64,000 nucleotides of DNA, from assembly GCA_038277395.1 (NCBI GenBank), contig CM076194.1:110000259-110064258 (forward strand), in the 5' to 3' direction. The stretch's first letter is position 1. Every line of letters begins with the position of its first letter. Shown here in pieces: positions 47,201 to 57,590 of this stretch. The position numbers and the translations under genes were made by a program. The stretch comes from Dryocosmus kuriphilus (lineage: Eukaryota > Arthropoda > Insecta > Hymenoptera > Cynipidae). The notes under the pieces were generated by a model. The model saw only the letters and a list, made by a program, of their open reading frames with translations, searched no databases and was not told the DNA's origin.

Positions 47201-48478
47201 ATCTGCCCGCTGCGCGGGCACATTCTCATCGCGCGCTGCGCGCGCCGCGCTTCGCGCGAAGTATGAGCGCGCCTAGGGCGCGCGTCTGTTGGCACTCGCG
47301 CTTCGCGCTCGATAGATTATTCACCTCGCGCTACGCGCTCGGTGTTTATAGATCGTATAAACCTTTAAATTAGAAATTACAAAAGAAATTATTTTACTTA
47401 AGGCTCTATCGCCCTTAAGGAATACATTCTCATCATGACACTCGCGCTTCGCGCTCGATAATTACGTTTCTTTAAAACACATTATAGATTGGTAAAGCTC
47501 TTTTTGATTTTCCAAATTTTTACAATACAGGATTTCGATTCTTAAAAGTAAAACGATGAGTCTTATAAATAAATTTTGTAGCTATTTCCAAGGTGAACAA
47601 TTCTGCTTGTTAATATTTTCTCATATCTTGCACAGTTTTGCTGAAAAGTGGTTTTCTTTATATTTCATAACATATTTCACGAATAACTCAAAAACTACGC
47701 GTCTGATCAAAAAAATGATAGAGGGCAAATTTGTAGACAATTTGGAGACGAACAACTTTGTTTGTTATTATTTTTCCGTATCTTCGATAGTTTGGCAGAA
47801 AATTTGAAATCTTTAATTTTTAATAACGTTTTATCGATTAAAACAAAAACCGTGCATTTTATGAAAAAATCGTTGAAACAAAATTTGTAGATCTTTTTAA
47901 ATTGAACAACTTTGTTCTTTACCATTTTTTGGTATCTTGAATATTTTGGCGGGAAACCACAGTTTTTTAATTTTAATAGCGTTTTCTTGATTAAAACAAA
48001 AACCGTTCATTTTATCAAAAAACGGTTAAGACAAAATTTGTAGATTTTTTTGAGATGAACAATTTTACTTTCTTACGTTTTTTTTGTATCTCTGATAGTT
48101 TAGCCGGAAAATGGATTTTTTGATTTTGTGAAAACCGTTTTTGATGGATAAAATCATAACCGTTGGTCAAAAACCGCTGGTTAACGAACTCGTCCTTTCT
48201 TTTTGGACCTTAAAGTAGTGTGCCAAAGCGCAATCCAATCCGATTAGTCCTTCGAAAGTTATCGTGGGAACAGACGACGACAACGACAACGACGACAACG
48301 ACGACAACGACAACGACGACAACGACAACGACGACAACGACGACAACGCCAACAGACAGACAGACACGGTCGTAAAAACCATTTTTTCGGATTCAGGAGG
48401 TCTTAAAACGTGGAGATTTCATGAAATCGGCGAAAGTCAAATTTTGCATAAATCTAATACCTTCTCTGATGAGAATGT
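47201..48478 (+). mobile_element. GC-hairpin family copy K, first of a three-copy tandem
   Basis: 1278 bp. Outer hairpin CCCGCTGCGCGGG (loop TG instead of TT), outer motif ACATTCTCATC at 47220-47230, inner one at 47424-47434. The longest GAC/AAC microsatellite of the plus-strand copies is at 48275-48350. It ends GATGAGAATGT at 48478, and copy L begins four A bases later. Confidence 0.78.
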
Positions 48479-48482
48479 AAAA

Positions 48483-49553
48483 ATCTGCCCGCTTCGCGGG
48501 CACATTCTCATCGCGCGCTTCGCGCGAAGTATGAGCGCGCCTAGGGCGCGCGTCTGTTGGCACTCGCGCTTCGCGCTCGATAATTACATTTTTTAAAACG
48601 CATTGTAGATTGGTAAAGTTTTTTAGTGATTTTCCAAATTTTCGCAATAGAGGATTTCGATTCTTAAAAGTAAAACGATGAGTCTTAACGAATAGTGAAC
48701 AATTCTGCTTGTTAATATTTTCTCATATCTTGCACAGTTTTGCTGAAAAGTGGTTTGCTTTATATTTCATACAATATTTCACGAATAACTCAAAAACTAC
48801 GCATCTGATCAAAAAAATGATAGAAAGCAAATTTGTAGACCTTTTTGAGGCGAACAATTTTGTTTATTATTTTTCCGTATCTTCCATAATTTGGCGGGAA
48901 ATTTGAAATTTTTCATTTTTAATAACGTTTTATCGATTAAAACAAAAACCGTGCATTTTATCAAAAAATGGTTAAAACAAAATTTGTAGATCGTTTTAAA
49001 TTGAACAACTTTGTTCTTTACCACTTTTTTGTATCTTGAATATTTTGGCGGAAAAACCAGAGTTTTTTAGTTTTAATAGCGTTTTCTTGATTAAATCAAA
49101 AACCGTTCATTTTATCGAAAAACGGTTAAGACAAAATTTGTAGATTTTTTTGAGATGAACAATTTTACTTTCTTACGTTTTTTTTGTATCTCTCTTAGTT
49201 TAGTCGGAAAATGAATTTCTTGATTTTGTGTAAACCGTTTTTGATGGATAAAACCATAACCGTTGGTCAAAAACCGCTGGTTAACGAACTCGTCCTTTCT
49301 TTTTGGACCTTAAAGTAGTGTGCCAAAGCGCAATCCAATCCGATTAGTCCTTCGAAAGTTATCGTGGGAACAGACGACAACGACAACGACGACAACGACA
49401 ACGACAACAACGACGATAACGCCAACAGACAGACAGACACGGTCGTAAAAAAACCATTTTTTCGGATTCAGGAGGTCTTAAAACGTGGAGATTTCATGAA
49501 ATCCGCGAAAGTCAAATTTTGCATAAATCTAACACCTAGTCTGATGAGAATGT
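48483..49553 (+). mobile_element. GC-hairpin family copy L, middle of the tandem
   Basis: 1071 bp. As in copy G, the stretch between the two TCGCGCTTCGCGCTCGAT repeats is missing, so it has no inner motif. The body has a small deletion near its start (CTTAACGAATAGTGAAC). It shares copy K's downstream sequence features (TTTGGACCTTAAAGTAGTG, GCCAACAGACAG), which suggests K and L are siblings. Confidence 0.78.
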
Positions 49554-49557
49554 AAAA

Positions 49558-50850
49558 ATCTGCCTGCTTCCCGGGCACATTCTCATCGCGCGCGCTGCGC
49601 CCGAAGTATGGCGCGCCTCGGGGCTTCGCGCTTCGATATTTTTGAACCTCGCGCTTCGCGCTCGGGTGTTTTTGGTCCACGCACTTCGTGCTCGGTTTTC
49701 GTTACTTATGAATCTGAAGTTTTGAAAACACCTGCTTTTAATAAAATTATTAAATTTGAATTTTAATAAAAATTATAAAGAAAAACTAGTGGTCGTCGTG
49801 CTTCGCGCTGCGATATATTTGAACCTCGCGTTTTGCGATCGAGTGTTTTTGGTCCTCGTACTTTTCAGAACACTTTCCGCAAGTTTTCAAAACACTTGCT
49901 TTTAATTGTATTATTAAATTTGAATTTTATTAAAAATTACAAAAGAAATTATTTTACTTAAGTCTCTATCGCCCTTAAGGAATATATTCTCATCGCGACA
50001 CTCGCGCTTCGCGCTGGACAATAATTTTTTCTTTTAAAAATCCATTGTAGATTAGTATAGTTTTTTGTGATTTTTCAAATTTTCACAATGCAGGTTTTCT
50101 ATTATTAAAAGTAAAACAATGGGTATTATAAGTAAAATTTGTAGGTTTTTCCAAGGTGAAAAATTCTGCTCGTTCATATTTTCTCATATCTTGCATAATT
50201 TTGCTGCAAAGTGGATATCTTTATATTTAATAACATATTTCACGAATAACTCAAAAACTACGCTACTTTATTTAAAAATTATAGAGAGCAATTTTGTAGA
50301 TCTTTTCGAGGTGAAAACATTTGTTTATTATCATTTCTTTCGTATCTTACACAGTTTGGCGGGAAATTTGAATTTTTGATTTTTTAATAGCGTTTTCTCG
50401 ATGAAAACAAAACCATACATTTGAGCAAAAAACGGTTAAAACAAAATTTGTAGATTTTTTTTAGACGAACATTTTTGGTTATATGTATATTTTGTGTATC
50501 TCGCATAGTTTAGGCGGAAAATCGATTTTTTGATTTTGTAAAAACCGTTTTTGATGGATAAAACCGGAAACGTTGGTCAAAAACCGCTGGTTAACGAACT
50601 TGTCCCTTCTTTTTACGCCTTAAAGAAGTGTGCCAAAGCGCAATCCAATCCGATAAGTCCTTCGAAAGTTATCGCGTCCACAGACGACGACGACACAACG
50701 ACAGACAGACAGACAGACGCCGTCGTAAAACCCGTTTTTTCTGACTCAGGGAGTCTCAAAACGTGGAGATTTGATGAAAACTGGGGGGGGGGGGGGGGGG
50801 GGGGGGTGTCAAATTTTACATAAATCTAATACCTTCTCTGATGAGAATGT
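49558..50850 (+). mobile_element. GC-hairpin family copy M, last of the tandem, variant GC-rich end
   Basis: 1293 bp. Outer hairpin damaged (CCTGCTTCCCGGG). The GC-rich part belongs to the subtype also seen in fragment E, with repeated palindromic words spaced by TTTTTGGTCC(A/T)CG and an ATAAAATTATTAAATTTGAA spacer. The microsatellite is short, with GACAGACAGACAGACG. Near the tail a run of 24 G replaces the expected TCCGCGAAAG. Confidence 0.75.
50783..50806 (+). repeat. 24-nt G homopolymer
   Basis: Sits in the tail of copy M, exactly where all other copies have a short unique segment. It may be a real expansion or a base-calling/assembly artefact. Confidence 0.9.
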
Positions 50851-50854
50851 AAAA

Positions 50855-52555
50855 AGAGGATTAAATCTTTTGACTGGAAAGGATTGAACGCTTTCAAGTT
50901 TGATTCGTATGAAGATGAGTATTGGGCTGTTGGATGGCTGGGTAGGCACCACGTCCGGCGAGGGTGCAGCGATCATTTGAGTCGGAATGCTTGATCTTTG
51001 ATCGGATAATTAATTCCAGGCGATATCGAGGCACTATCTGAAGTGCTTGTGGAGAGCGCGACTTTACAGTGGCGCGACTGTATGGGATTGCTTCACTGTG
51101 TCAAGGACAGATTGATCGATCCATCATAGACAAGTGCATAGTGAAGCACTCGTTTCTCCGCTTCAACCTAGCCTTTACACTTAATTTTCTTAATTTAAGA
51201 ATATATTGTGTTACGACAAAACACAAAAGAATATTCTCCCTGTTTAATACTAATTATTAAATTATTAAACGTACACATATTATGTAATTTTAAAGGTCTC
51301 CTAACTTATACTTATAATTATAATATCGCAGAAAGTTCGCACGCACCGAAAACCAAATCCTAATCGCCGCATTTTGGGCCAAGAAGTTCCCGGCGATAGG
51401 TGCCGAGCGTGTCACGCACACCCCAAAAACTTAGGACATCTAGTATCTAATTGTCCTACTTAAGTAGGAACGACTTATATCCAGAGACACAATGCGCCCC
51501 TAAGAGTGCTTCACTACCAACTTTGCTCAGAAAAGTCATTTTTTCGCTAAATTTGTTCATTTTTTTGTCTCAAGAACATACACATTTATATTAAGTAAGA
51601 TAGTAGTCAAAATAAGATGTATTTACTTGGATTAAGAAACATTTAATTAGAGTATCAGTTACTTATCATATAATATTTTTAATCCAATATTTTATTCAAC
51701 ATGATGCAAATAAATATAATGGAACAAACTCAACAGTTATTGGCTTTAAATATGTGTATTCTTAATCCAAGTAGTTTTACATTATTCTATTATTTTATTG
51801 ATTCAAGAAAATCGGTCTCTTGTACTCAGAAATTAGTGGCTTCTTTCAAGTAAAATCAATCAAGTACCTAATTAAACGTACTTGATTCTTTCAAAATTTT
51901 GTTAGTATAGGTATACCTACATATAGGCTTCAGTCACTGTAAATTTAAATGTAAATATTAATCGACACACGTGTGCTCATTGCTTCACACATGATGCACT
52001 GATTTTCGCGTCGAAACGCCTATATACTCAGGTTACGCTACTGCCTCATATTATATACTCGCGAGACACACTTTGATCCGCTCGAGATCCTCTTACATTA
52101 TCGTGTGTATCAAAGTCACTCCGCTAAACTCCCACGAATGCATTTAATCTTTATCCTGATTGCAGTTGAAAAAAAATTATGTATGTGTTTCTGTACATGT
52201 GTACCTTTTGTTCAAGGGAGAGGAAAATTGCAGAAAACCTTCTTCGAGCGCAGCCGGATATCGAGAGTTGATTTTTGGTGGAGTCACTCGATTTTAATCG
52301 CACATTTTGTTAAATTGTGTTAACAATTTGTTAGTTACTGGAAAAATAGATTTCCTGAAATATATATTTGTAATTTAGATGCTTTCATTTTGTTTGTAAG
52401 TTATACGAAACATATATGTAATACTGGGAGAATGTCGGATCCCACGACCATTTGCCCTTGCTAATTATTTCGGCCCTCCGAACTTAAAATCGACAATTAG
52501 CTGCATCCGATGCGAACGACCTTGAACTCAAGTGATTTAAAAGCATGTCAATTTA
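50855..52555. other. AT-rich DNA upstream of the how exon
   Basis: No gene recognised. 51340-51480 is GC-richer but lacks a long frame. If how exon 1 lies further upstream, this is intronic. Confidence 0.4.
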
Positions 52556-52563
52556 TGTTACAG

Positions 52564-52697
52564 AAATCGCCAAGGTGCGGGCCAGCCTGTTCCAAATAAG
52601 TGGTGTCAAAAAGGAACCTTTGATTCTACCAGAACAAGAAGGAGATGTCACGACACTCACAGAAAAAGTATATGTACCTGTCAAAGAACACCCAGAC
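52564..52697 (+). CDS. Held out wings (Quaking/STAR family) internal exon
   Basis: 134-bp exon encoding part of the Qua1 region and the start of the KH domain of a STAR-family RNA-binding protein. These proteins bind ACUAAY-type sites and control splicing, stability and translation, in insects notably in muscle, tendon and glia. The acceptor is TTTATGTTACAG. The first two bases complete a Glu codon begun in the previous exon (phase 1). The translation includes IAKVRASLFQISGVKKEPL, then TLTEKVYVPVKEHPD, diagnostic for insect how and close to vertebrate QKI (EKLYVPVKEYPD). The exon ends with GAC immediately before GTAAGT, phase 0, so the next exon should open with the conserved FNFVGRILGPRG; I do not find that sequence before 64000. 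The first exon, with the SIADYLAQLLKD region, was not found upstream either. Splice sites, phase and lack of lesions indicate a functional exon. Confidence 0.93.
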
Positions 52698-53985
52698 GTA
52701 AGTATTTTTTTATATTCAATTATATTTAAAAAATCGTTGTGTTGCATTTACAGTACAATATTGTACTCAAAAAGTACATTTTTTATGTTTATATTTATTT
52801 TTTGGAGTTCTTTCTGTGTATATAATATATTAATTTAAAAAAAATACAAGGCGGAAAATGACCGGGAATTTTTCCCTTAGGTTTTTAGTGGCACCCTGCG
52901 TAACGAAACACGTCTAAAATATAACTCGTAATAAAAAGTTAATTAGAAGTTATATAAAACGTAAATTGCGACTAAAAAGTCACTTTATGTACTAGTTTAT
53001 ATGTTATTGCTCTAGTTGACACAGTAATTAGTTCTTGCAATCGCCTTATCTGTCGCTCTTCAAGGCATTTAGTATTCTGAAAAAGGATTTAACAAGTCGT
53101 TTAATTTTGTCGGTAACTTTTCGTGCATTCATTAAACCCGATTAGCGCTCACATCAGTAATAAGAATTCAGGAGTGTCAAAGGACGTGATTACTGATTAC
53201 CACCTGCAGTGAAAGTGATGTTGACAGCTTATATTTACGATATTGTAAATTATTATAGCACCCAAACTTCTTGTTAATACGATCACGTATGGCAGCTAAA
53301 CTAAATTTCCGAAATGCAATTTAGATCATTTCAAACATCAATATTGTTTTACTTTCTTAGGATGGACAGTGGACATTAAAGATGCAGAAAAACATTCTCG
53401 GTCAATTCACGGGGTTTTCATGGTTTTCAAAAATTATTTTCGATTATTTAAATATTGCAATTTCAATCTTCTGAACTAAACAATTGATAATAATTTGAAG
53501 TATTAACGAATCTAACGTGAAATAATCTTAAATTTGAAATATTAAAAATGGTAAATTAAACTTTTAAATTGGTATCATTTCAAACTCTAACGTTCAATAT
53601 TGCAAAAAATCAAAGATTACAAAATTAAACAATCTCTAATTTAAAACTGTGCAATTCCTAAGTATACGTCATCAAAATTCCACAGATTGAAAAAGAGCGC
53701 TCAAAATGGAAAAGATTGAGCAATTGAAACTGTCTTATTTATACATTTTTAATCTAAAATTATTTAATTTTGTGCATTTGCAAATAAATTATTTAATTTT
53801 GTGCATTTGCAAATAAATTATTTAACTATTAAGACTTGCAATGGGAAATTGCACAATTTTGAACAATTTCAATTTTAAAACCGGACAATTTTTATATACT
53901 TTAATAATAAGTTGTAAAACTTCGAGTGCTTTTAATGTAAAGTTGGCTGATTTTTTTAATTTCAGTCTTAACGAGTTCGATTTTT
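52698..53985 (+). other. Start of how intron; fragment of a GTGGCACCCTG-ended element
   Basis: Intronic by inference. ACCGGGAATTTTTCCCTTAG and TTTTTAGTGGCACCCTG (about 52860-52899) resemble the right end of the GGGTGGCCAC shell at 28.7 kb, so this is probably a truncated relative. The rest is AT-rich. A 29-bp direct tandem duplication (TATTTAATTTTGTGCATTTG...) lies at about 53758-53823. Confidence 0.45.
53758..53823. repeat. Two-unit tandem duplication, 29-bp period
   Basis: ATTTAATTTTGTGCATTTGC and the following AAATAAATT occur twice back to back without change. Confidence 0.9.
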
Positions 53986-53987
53986 AA

Positions 53988-54451
53988 GGTCATGTGACAG
54001 GTGGGTCACGTGACCAAGCTAGTCCTGAATTTTTTAAAAAACCCAACTCATGTCTAAACTAAATAAAGTATCGCTCTGAGATTCTGGGAAATGAAAGAGG
54101 AGGCAATAAAGTATGTGTGTCTGCTTTGTTTCGTTGGAAATTCAGAAAACAAATTTTTAAGGAGAATAAAACTGCGGAAGTCTTGGAAGCATTATCGGTA
54201 TTTTTTTGGACAAACTCATGTTCACACGAAATGAGAAATCGCGTTGAACTTTAGAATAGTAAATACAAGACACTAATGAAGGTGTCTTTTATTGTTCCCC
54301 GAATTTACGCTTTGCCGCACACTGTTCCTTTAGATTTATTAAAATTTTCCCAAATTTTTTCCGCATTAGTTTAAGTTTTATTTTTAAATATGAGGCAAAA
54401 AATATCGATCTCAGAACTGGCTTGGTGACGTAGCCCACCTGTCACATGGCC
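53988..54451. mobile_element. MITE with ~40-bp terminal inverted repeats
   Basis: The left end GGTCATGTGACAGGTGGG, then TCACGTGACCAAGCTAGTCC, is matched in inverse at 54412-54451, ending CCACCTGTCACATGGCC. 464 bp overall and non-coding. TTAA precedes the left end and TCAA follows the right, which may be a decayed 4-bp target duplication of the piggyBac type, though this is a weak argument. Confidence 0.75.
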
Positions 54452-54454
54452 TCA

Positions 54455-55128
54455 ATGTAATAAGTTTATAATCGTTAAAATATTAAAAGGCTTTAATGTT
54501 TAAATTGCGCAATTTTGAAGGATTTGAATCTGGACCGCAAAATATTGAATTTCCCTTCGAAAAATATTGTACTAATTTGAACGCTTTCTATTTAATAAAA
54601 TGTTCCATCCAATTAGAAATAAATTTTTTTATAATTTTAAAACATGCATTTCAAATTACTACTTAGTTCAAAACTGTCCAGTTTGTGAAGGATCAAACTG
54701 AAATTATTACATTTTTAGCTTTTTTTAGTTAAAAATTGTATTCAAATATATGAATAATTTCAATCGAAAATTGTACAATAAAGTTTAAGTTTAATTATTT
54801 CTAATTCTGCAACTTTAAACGATTTCAGTTTAAATGCAAATAATTTGGAATACTTGAATCTAAAATTATTCAACACTCTGGAAAATTCAATGTTTTTTAT
54901 ATTAAAAGTTTCAAACTTAAAATTGATCAACTGTTAAGGGGTTTAATTTTTTGATACGGTCCAGTTTTTAATATTTGAATTAGAAATATATTTCTGAAAT
55001 CTAGAAGAGTGCAGAAAGTGTTGAATTTCAAACTCTAGATTTGAAATGATCTAATTTATCAAATTTTTAAATTTTCATATATAATTACATATTTAATTTT
55101 AAACGTTATAAATGTACAATTCCTCAAC
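54455..55128. other. AT-rich intronic DNA
   Basis: Low-complexity TTTAAATT-type sequence; nothing codable or structured seen. Confidence 0.45.
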
Positions 55129-55130
55129 TA

Positions 55131-55593
55131 CACTGTTAGAAATTTCTATAGCGATTTTACTATAAATGAAGTGGAAGCAATATTCATAATTATATACATA
55201 ATATAGTAAATTTACTGTAAAACATTAGTTGATTTACTATACATGTTTAGTAATCTGAATTATCAGTAAATGATAGTTTCTTGTGATTTTGCTTAATCTT
55301 TACAACTTACTTAAAACCAAAAGATCAGATTGCAAAACTTGTTCCGAAAAAGCAAGCTAAAGGTGAAAGTTCCAGTCACGAAAAAATCCTTCTAGGTTAG
55401 TTTTTTTTTCTTTTATTTATTTGATAATTATTTGATAATTGTCATACTGAAAATGAAAATGATTTCAGTTGAAACAGTTGAAAACTGAATTCTACAAATT
55501 ATTTATTTAAGATTGATATTCCGGGAATGAAACTTTACTATACAAACGTGTAATAAAAGTGTGATAAAATTATAAACATTTTTAACAGTGTGT
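55131..55593. mobile_element. Possible MITE with CACTGTTA ends
   Basis: CACTGTTAGAAATTT (55131) and ATTTTTAACAGTG (to 55591) are short inverted repeats, with ATTTTACTATAAA/TTTACTATAC words near both ends. About 460 bp with no coding. Terminal repeats are short and the duplication is unclear, hence moderate confidence. Confidence 0.45.
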
Positions 55594-55599
55594 TAAGGC

Positions 55600-56240
55600 C
55601 TTGATTTGTAAATTTATACAGTTTTGGGAGATTTTTTTCTATAAAAGTAAACGAATTTTAAATTCTTCCAAAAGTGAAAAATTAACACTGGTAGCAAGCT
55701 TGAAGAAAACATTTAAGATTGCGCATTTTGAAACTAGGAACGTTCCGAATTAAACAGTTAAAAATTAAGCTTGAAAATGAAAGAATTTTATGATTTAAAA
55801 TTAAAAATTAAAATTAGAAGTGGATAATTTCTTCTACTAAAACTAAGATTTAAAAAAATTCCCTCATTTCCCGGTTTCCTGGTCCATTGGCTATTGAACA
55901 TAAACTGACAATAAGGTTAAGAAAATTTAAAAAGTTAATACTGAGTGAAAAATCTGTGGTGTTGTAGACTTCAAAAATAATTTCCATTAAATTCCAAATT
56001 AATTTTGCATACATATATGTTAAGGGCTGTACAATTATTTAAATCACAATCTAATGTGGAAACGCCTAATTTCCATGCAGAAACAATTCGAATAAAAGCA
56101 GCTTTCACTGATTTGCGTGTAATTGAATGTAATTGAATGTCTCTTTAAATTTTGAGATCGAGTCATTTAAGATGTACGAAATGTACATGTCATATTGCAA
56201 GTGTTTCTCTACTCGCGTAATCGCTGATAATCGTATATTA
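55600..56240. other. AT-rich intronic DNA
   Basis: No gene or structured element seen between the MITE and the hAT element. Confidence 0.4.
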
Positions 56241-56289
56241 GCAGGGCTGCCACTCAGTCGCTTAATAGTATATTAGTCACTTTTTTTTT

Positions 56290-57590
56290 ACATTCTCATC
56301 AGAGAAGGTATTAGATTTATGTAAAATTTGACTTTCGCGGATTTCATGAAATCTCCACGTTTTAAGACCCCCTGAGTCAGAAAAAAAAAACGGTTTTTAC
56401 GACCGTGTCTGTCTGTCTGTTGTCGTCGTTGTCGTCGTCGTTGTTGTCGTTGTCGTTGTTGTCGTTGTCGTCGTCGTCGTCTGTGACCGCGATAACTTTC
56501 GAAGGACTAATCGGATTGGAATGCGCTTTGGTACACTTCTTTAAGGGGTAAAAAGAAAGGACGAGTTCGTTAACCAGCGGTTTTTGACCAACGGTTATGG
56601 TTTTATCCATCAAAAACTGTTTTCACAAAATCAAAAAATCCATTTTCCGGCTAAACTATGAGAGATACAAAAAAAATGTAAGAAAGTAAAATTGTTCATC
56701 TCAAAAATATCTACAAATTTTGTCTTAACCGTTTTTTCGATAAAATGAACGGTTTTTGTTTTAATCAAGAAAACGCTCTTAAAATTAAAAAACTGTGGTT
56801 TCCCGCCAAAATATTCAAGATACAAAAAAATGGTAAAGAACAAAGTTGTTCAATTTAAAAAGATCTACAAATTTTGTTTCAACCATTTTTTGATAAAATG
56901 CACGTTTTTTGTTTTAATCGATAAAACGTTATTAAAAATTAAAGATTTCCAATTTCCCGCCAAACTATGGAAGACACGGAAAAATAATAATAAACAAAGT
57001 TGTTCGCCTCAAAAAGATCTACAAATTTGCTCTCTATCATTTTTTTGAGCAGACGCGTATTTTTTGAGTTATTCGTGAAATATGTTATGAAATATAAAGA
57101 AAACCACTTTTCAGCAAAACTGTGCAAGATATGAGAAAATATTAACAAGTAGAATTGTTCACCTTGGAAAGAGCTACAAAAGTTATTTATAAGACTCATC
57201 GTTTTACTTTTAAGAATCGAAATCCTCTATTGCGAAATTTGGAATATCACTAAAAAACTTTACCAATCTATAATGTGTTTTAAAAAAATGTAATTATCGA
57301 GCGCGAAGCGCGAGTGTCATGATGAGAATGTATGCCTTAAGGGCGATAGAGCCTTAAGTAAAATAATTTCTTTTGTAATTTTTAATTTAAAGGTTTCTGC
57401 GATCCATAAACACCGAGCGCGTAGCGCGAGGTGAATAATCTATCGAGTGCGAAGCGTGAGTGCCGTAAATAACTTATCGAGCGCGAAGCGCGAGTGCCAA
57501 CAGACGCGCGCCCTAGGCGCGCTCATACTTCGCGCGAAGCGCGGCGCGCGCAGCGCGCGATGAGAATGTGCCCGCGCAGCGGGGGCAGAT
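56290..57590 (-). mobile_element. GC-hairpin family copy N, inserted in the hAT left end
   Basis: The longest copy (1301 bp). Starts ACATTCTCATC right after a T run and ends GATGAGAATGT, GCCCGCGCAGCGGGG, GCAGAT, followed by TTTTTAAATCAC. The host reads AGTCACTTTTTTT on one side and TTTTTAAATCACTTTTTAGTC on the other, so the target was a T run in the hAT subterminal repeats, with no other duplication. The GC-rich part has an extra GGCGCGCGCAGCGCGC palindrome. Confidence 0.8.

Noticed and set aside
47201..50850. CRISPR-like or satellite array
   Set aside because: Units are over 1 kb with transposon-type ends in a eukaryotic context; there are no short repeats with unique spacers.
19673..50850. 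Integrated viral (polydnavirus-like) segments in a wasp genome
   Set aside because: No viral gene, direct-repeat junction motif or virulence gene was seen; the repeats behave like transposons.
19673..57200. Recurrent 60-90-codon open frames in the GC-hairpin family (for example peptides starting MSLINKFCSS, MVKNKVVQF or MMDKTITVGQ)
   Set aside because: They recur because the DNA repeats recur. Frames lie on both strands, end at different points through indels, and encode low-complexity or Asp/Asn-repeat peptides. No start context, domain or frame conservation.
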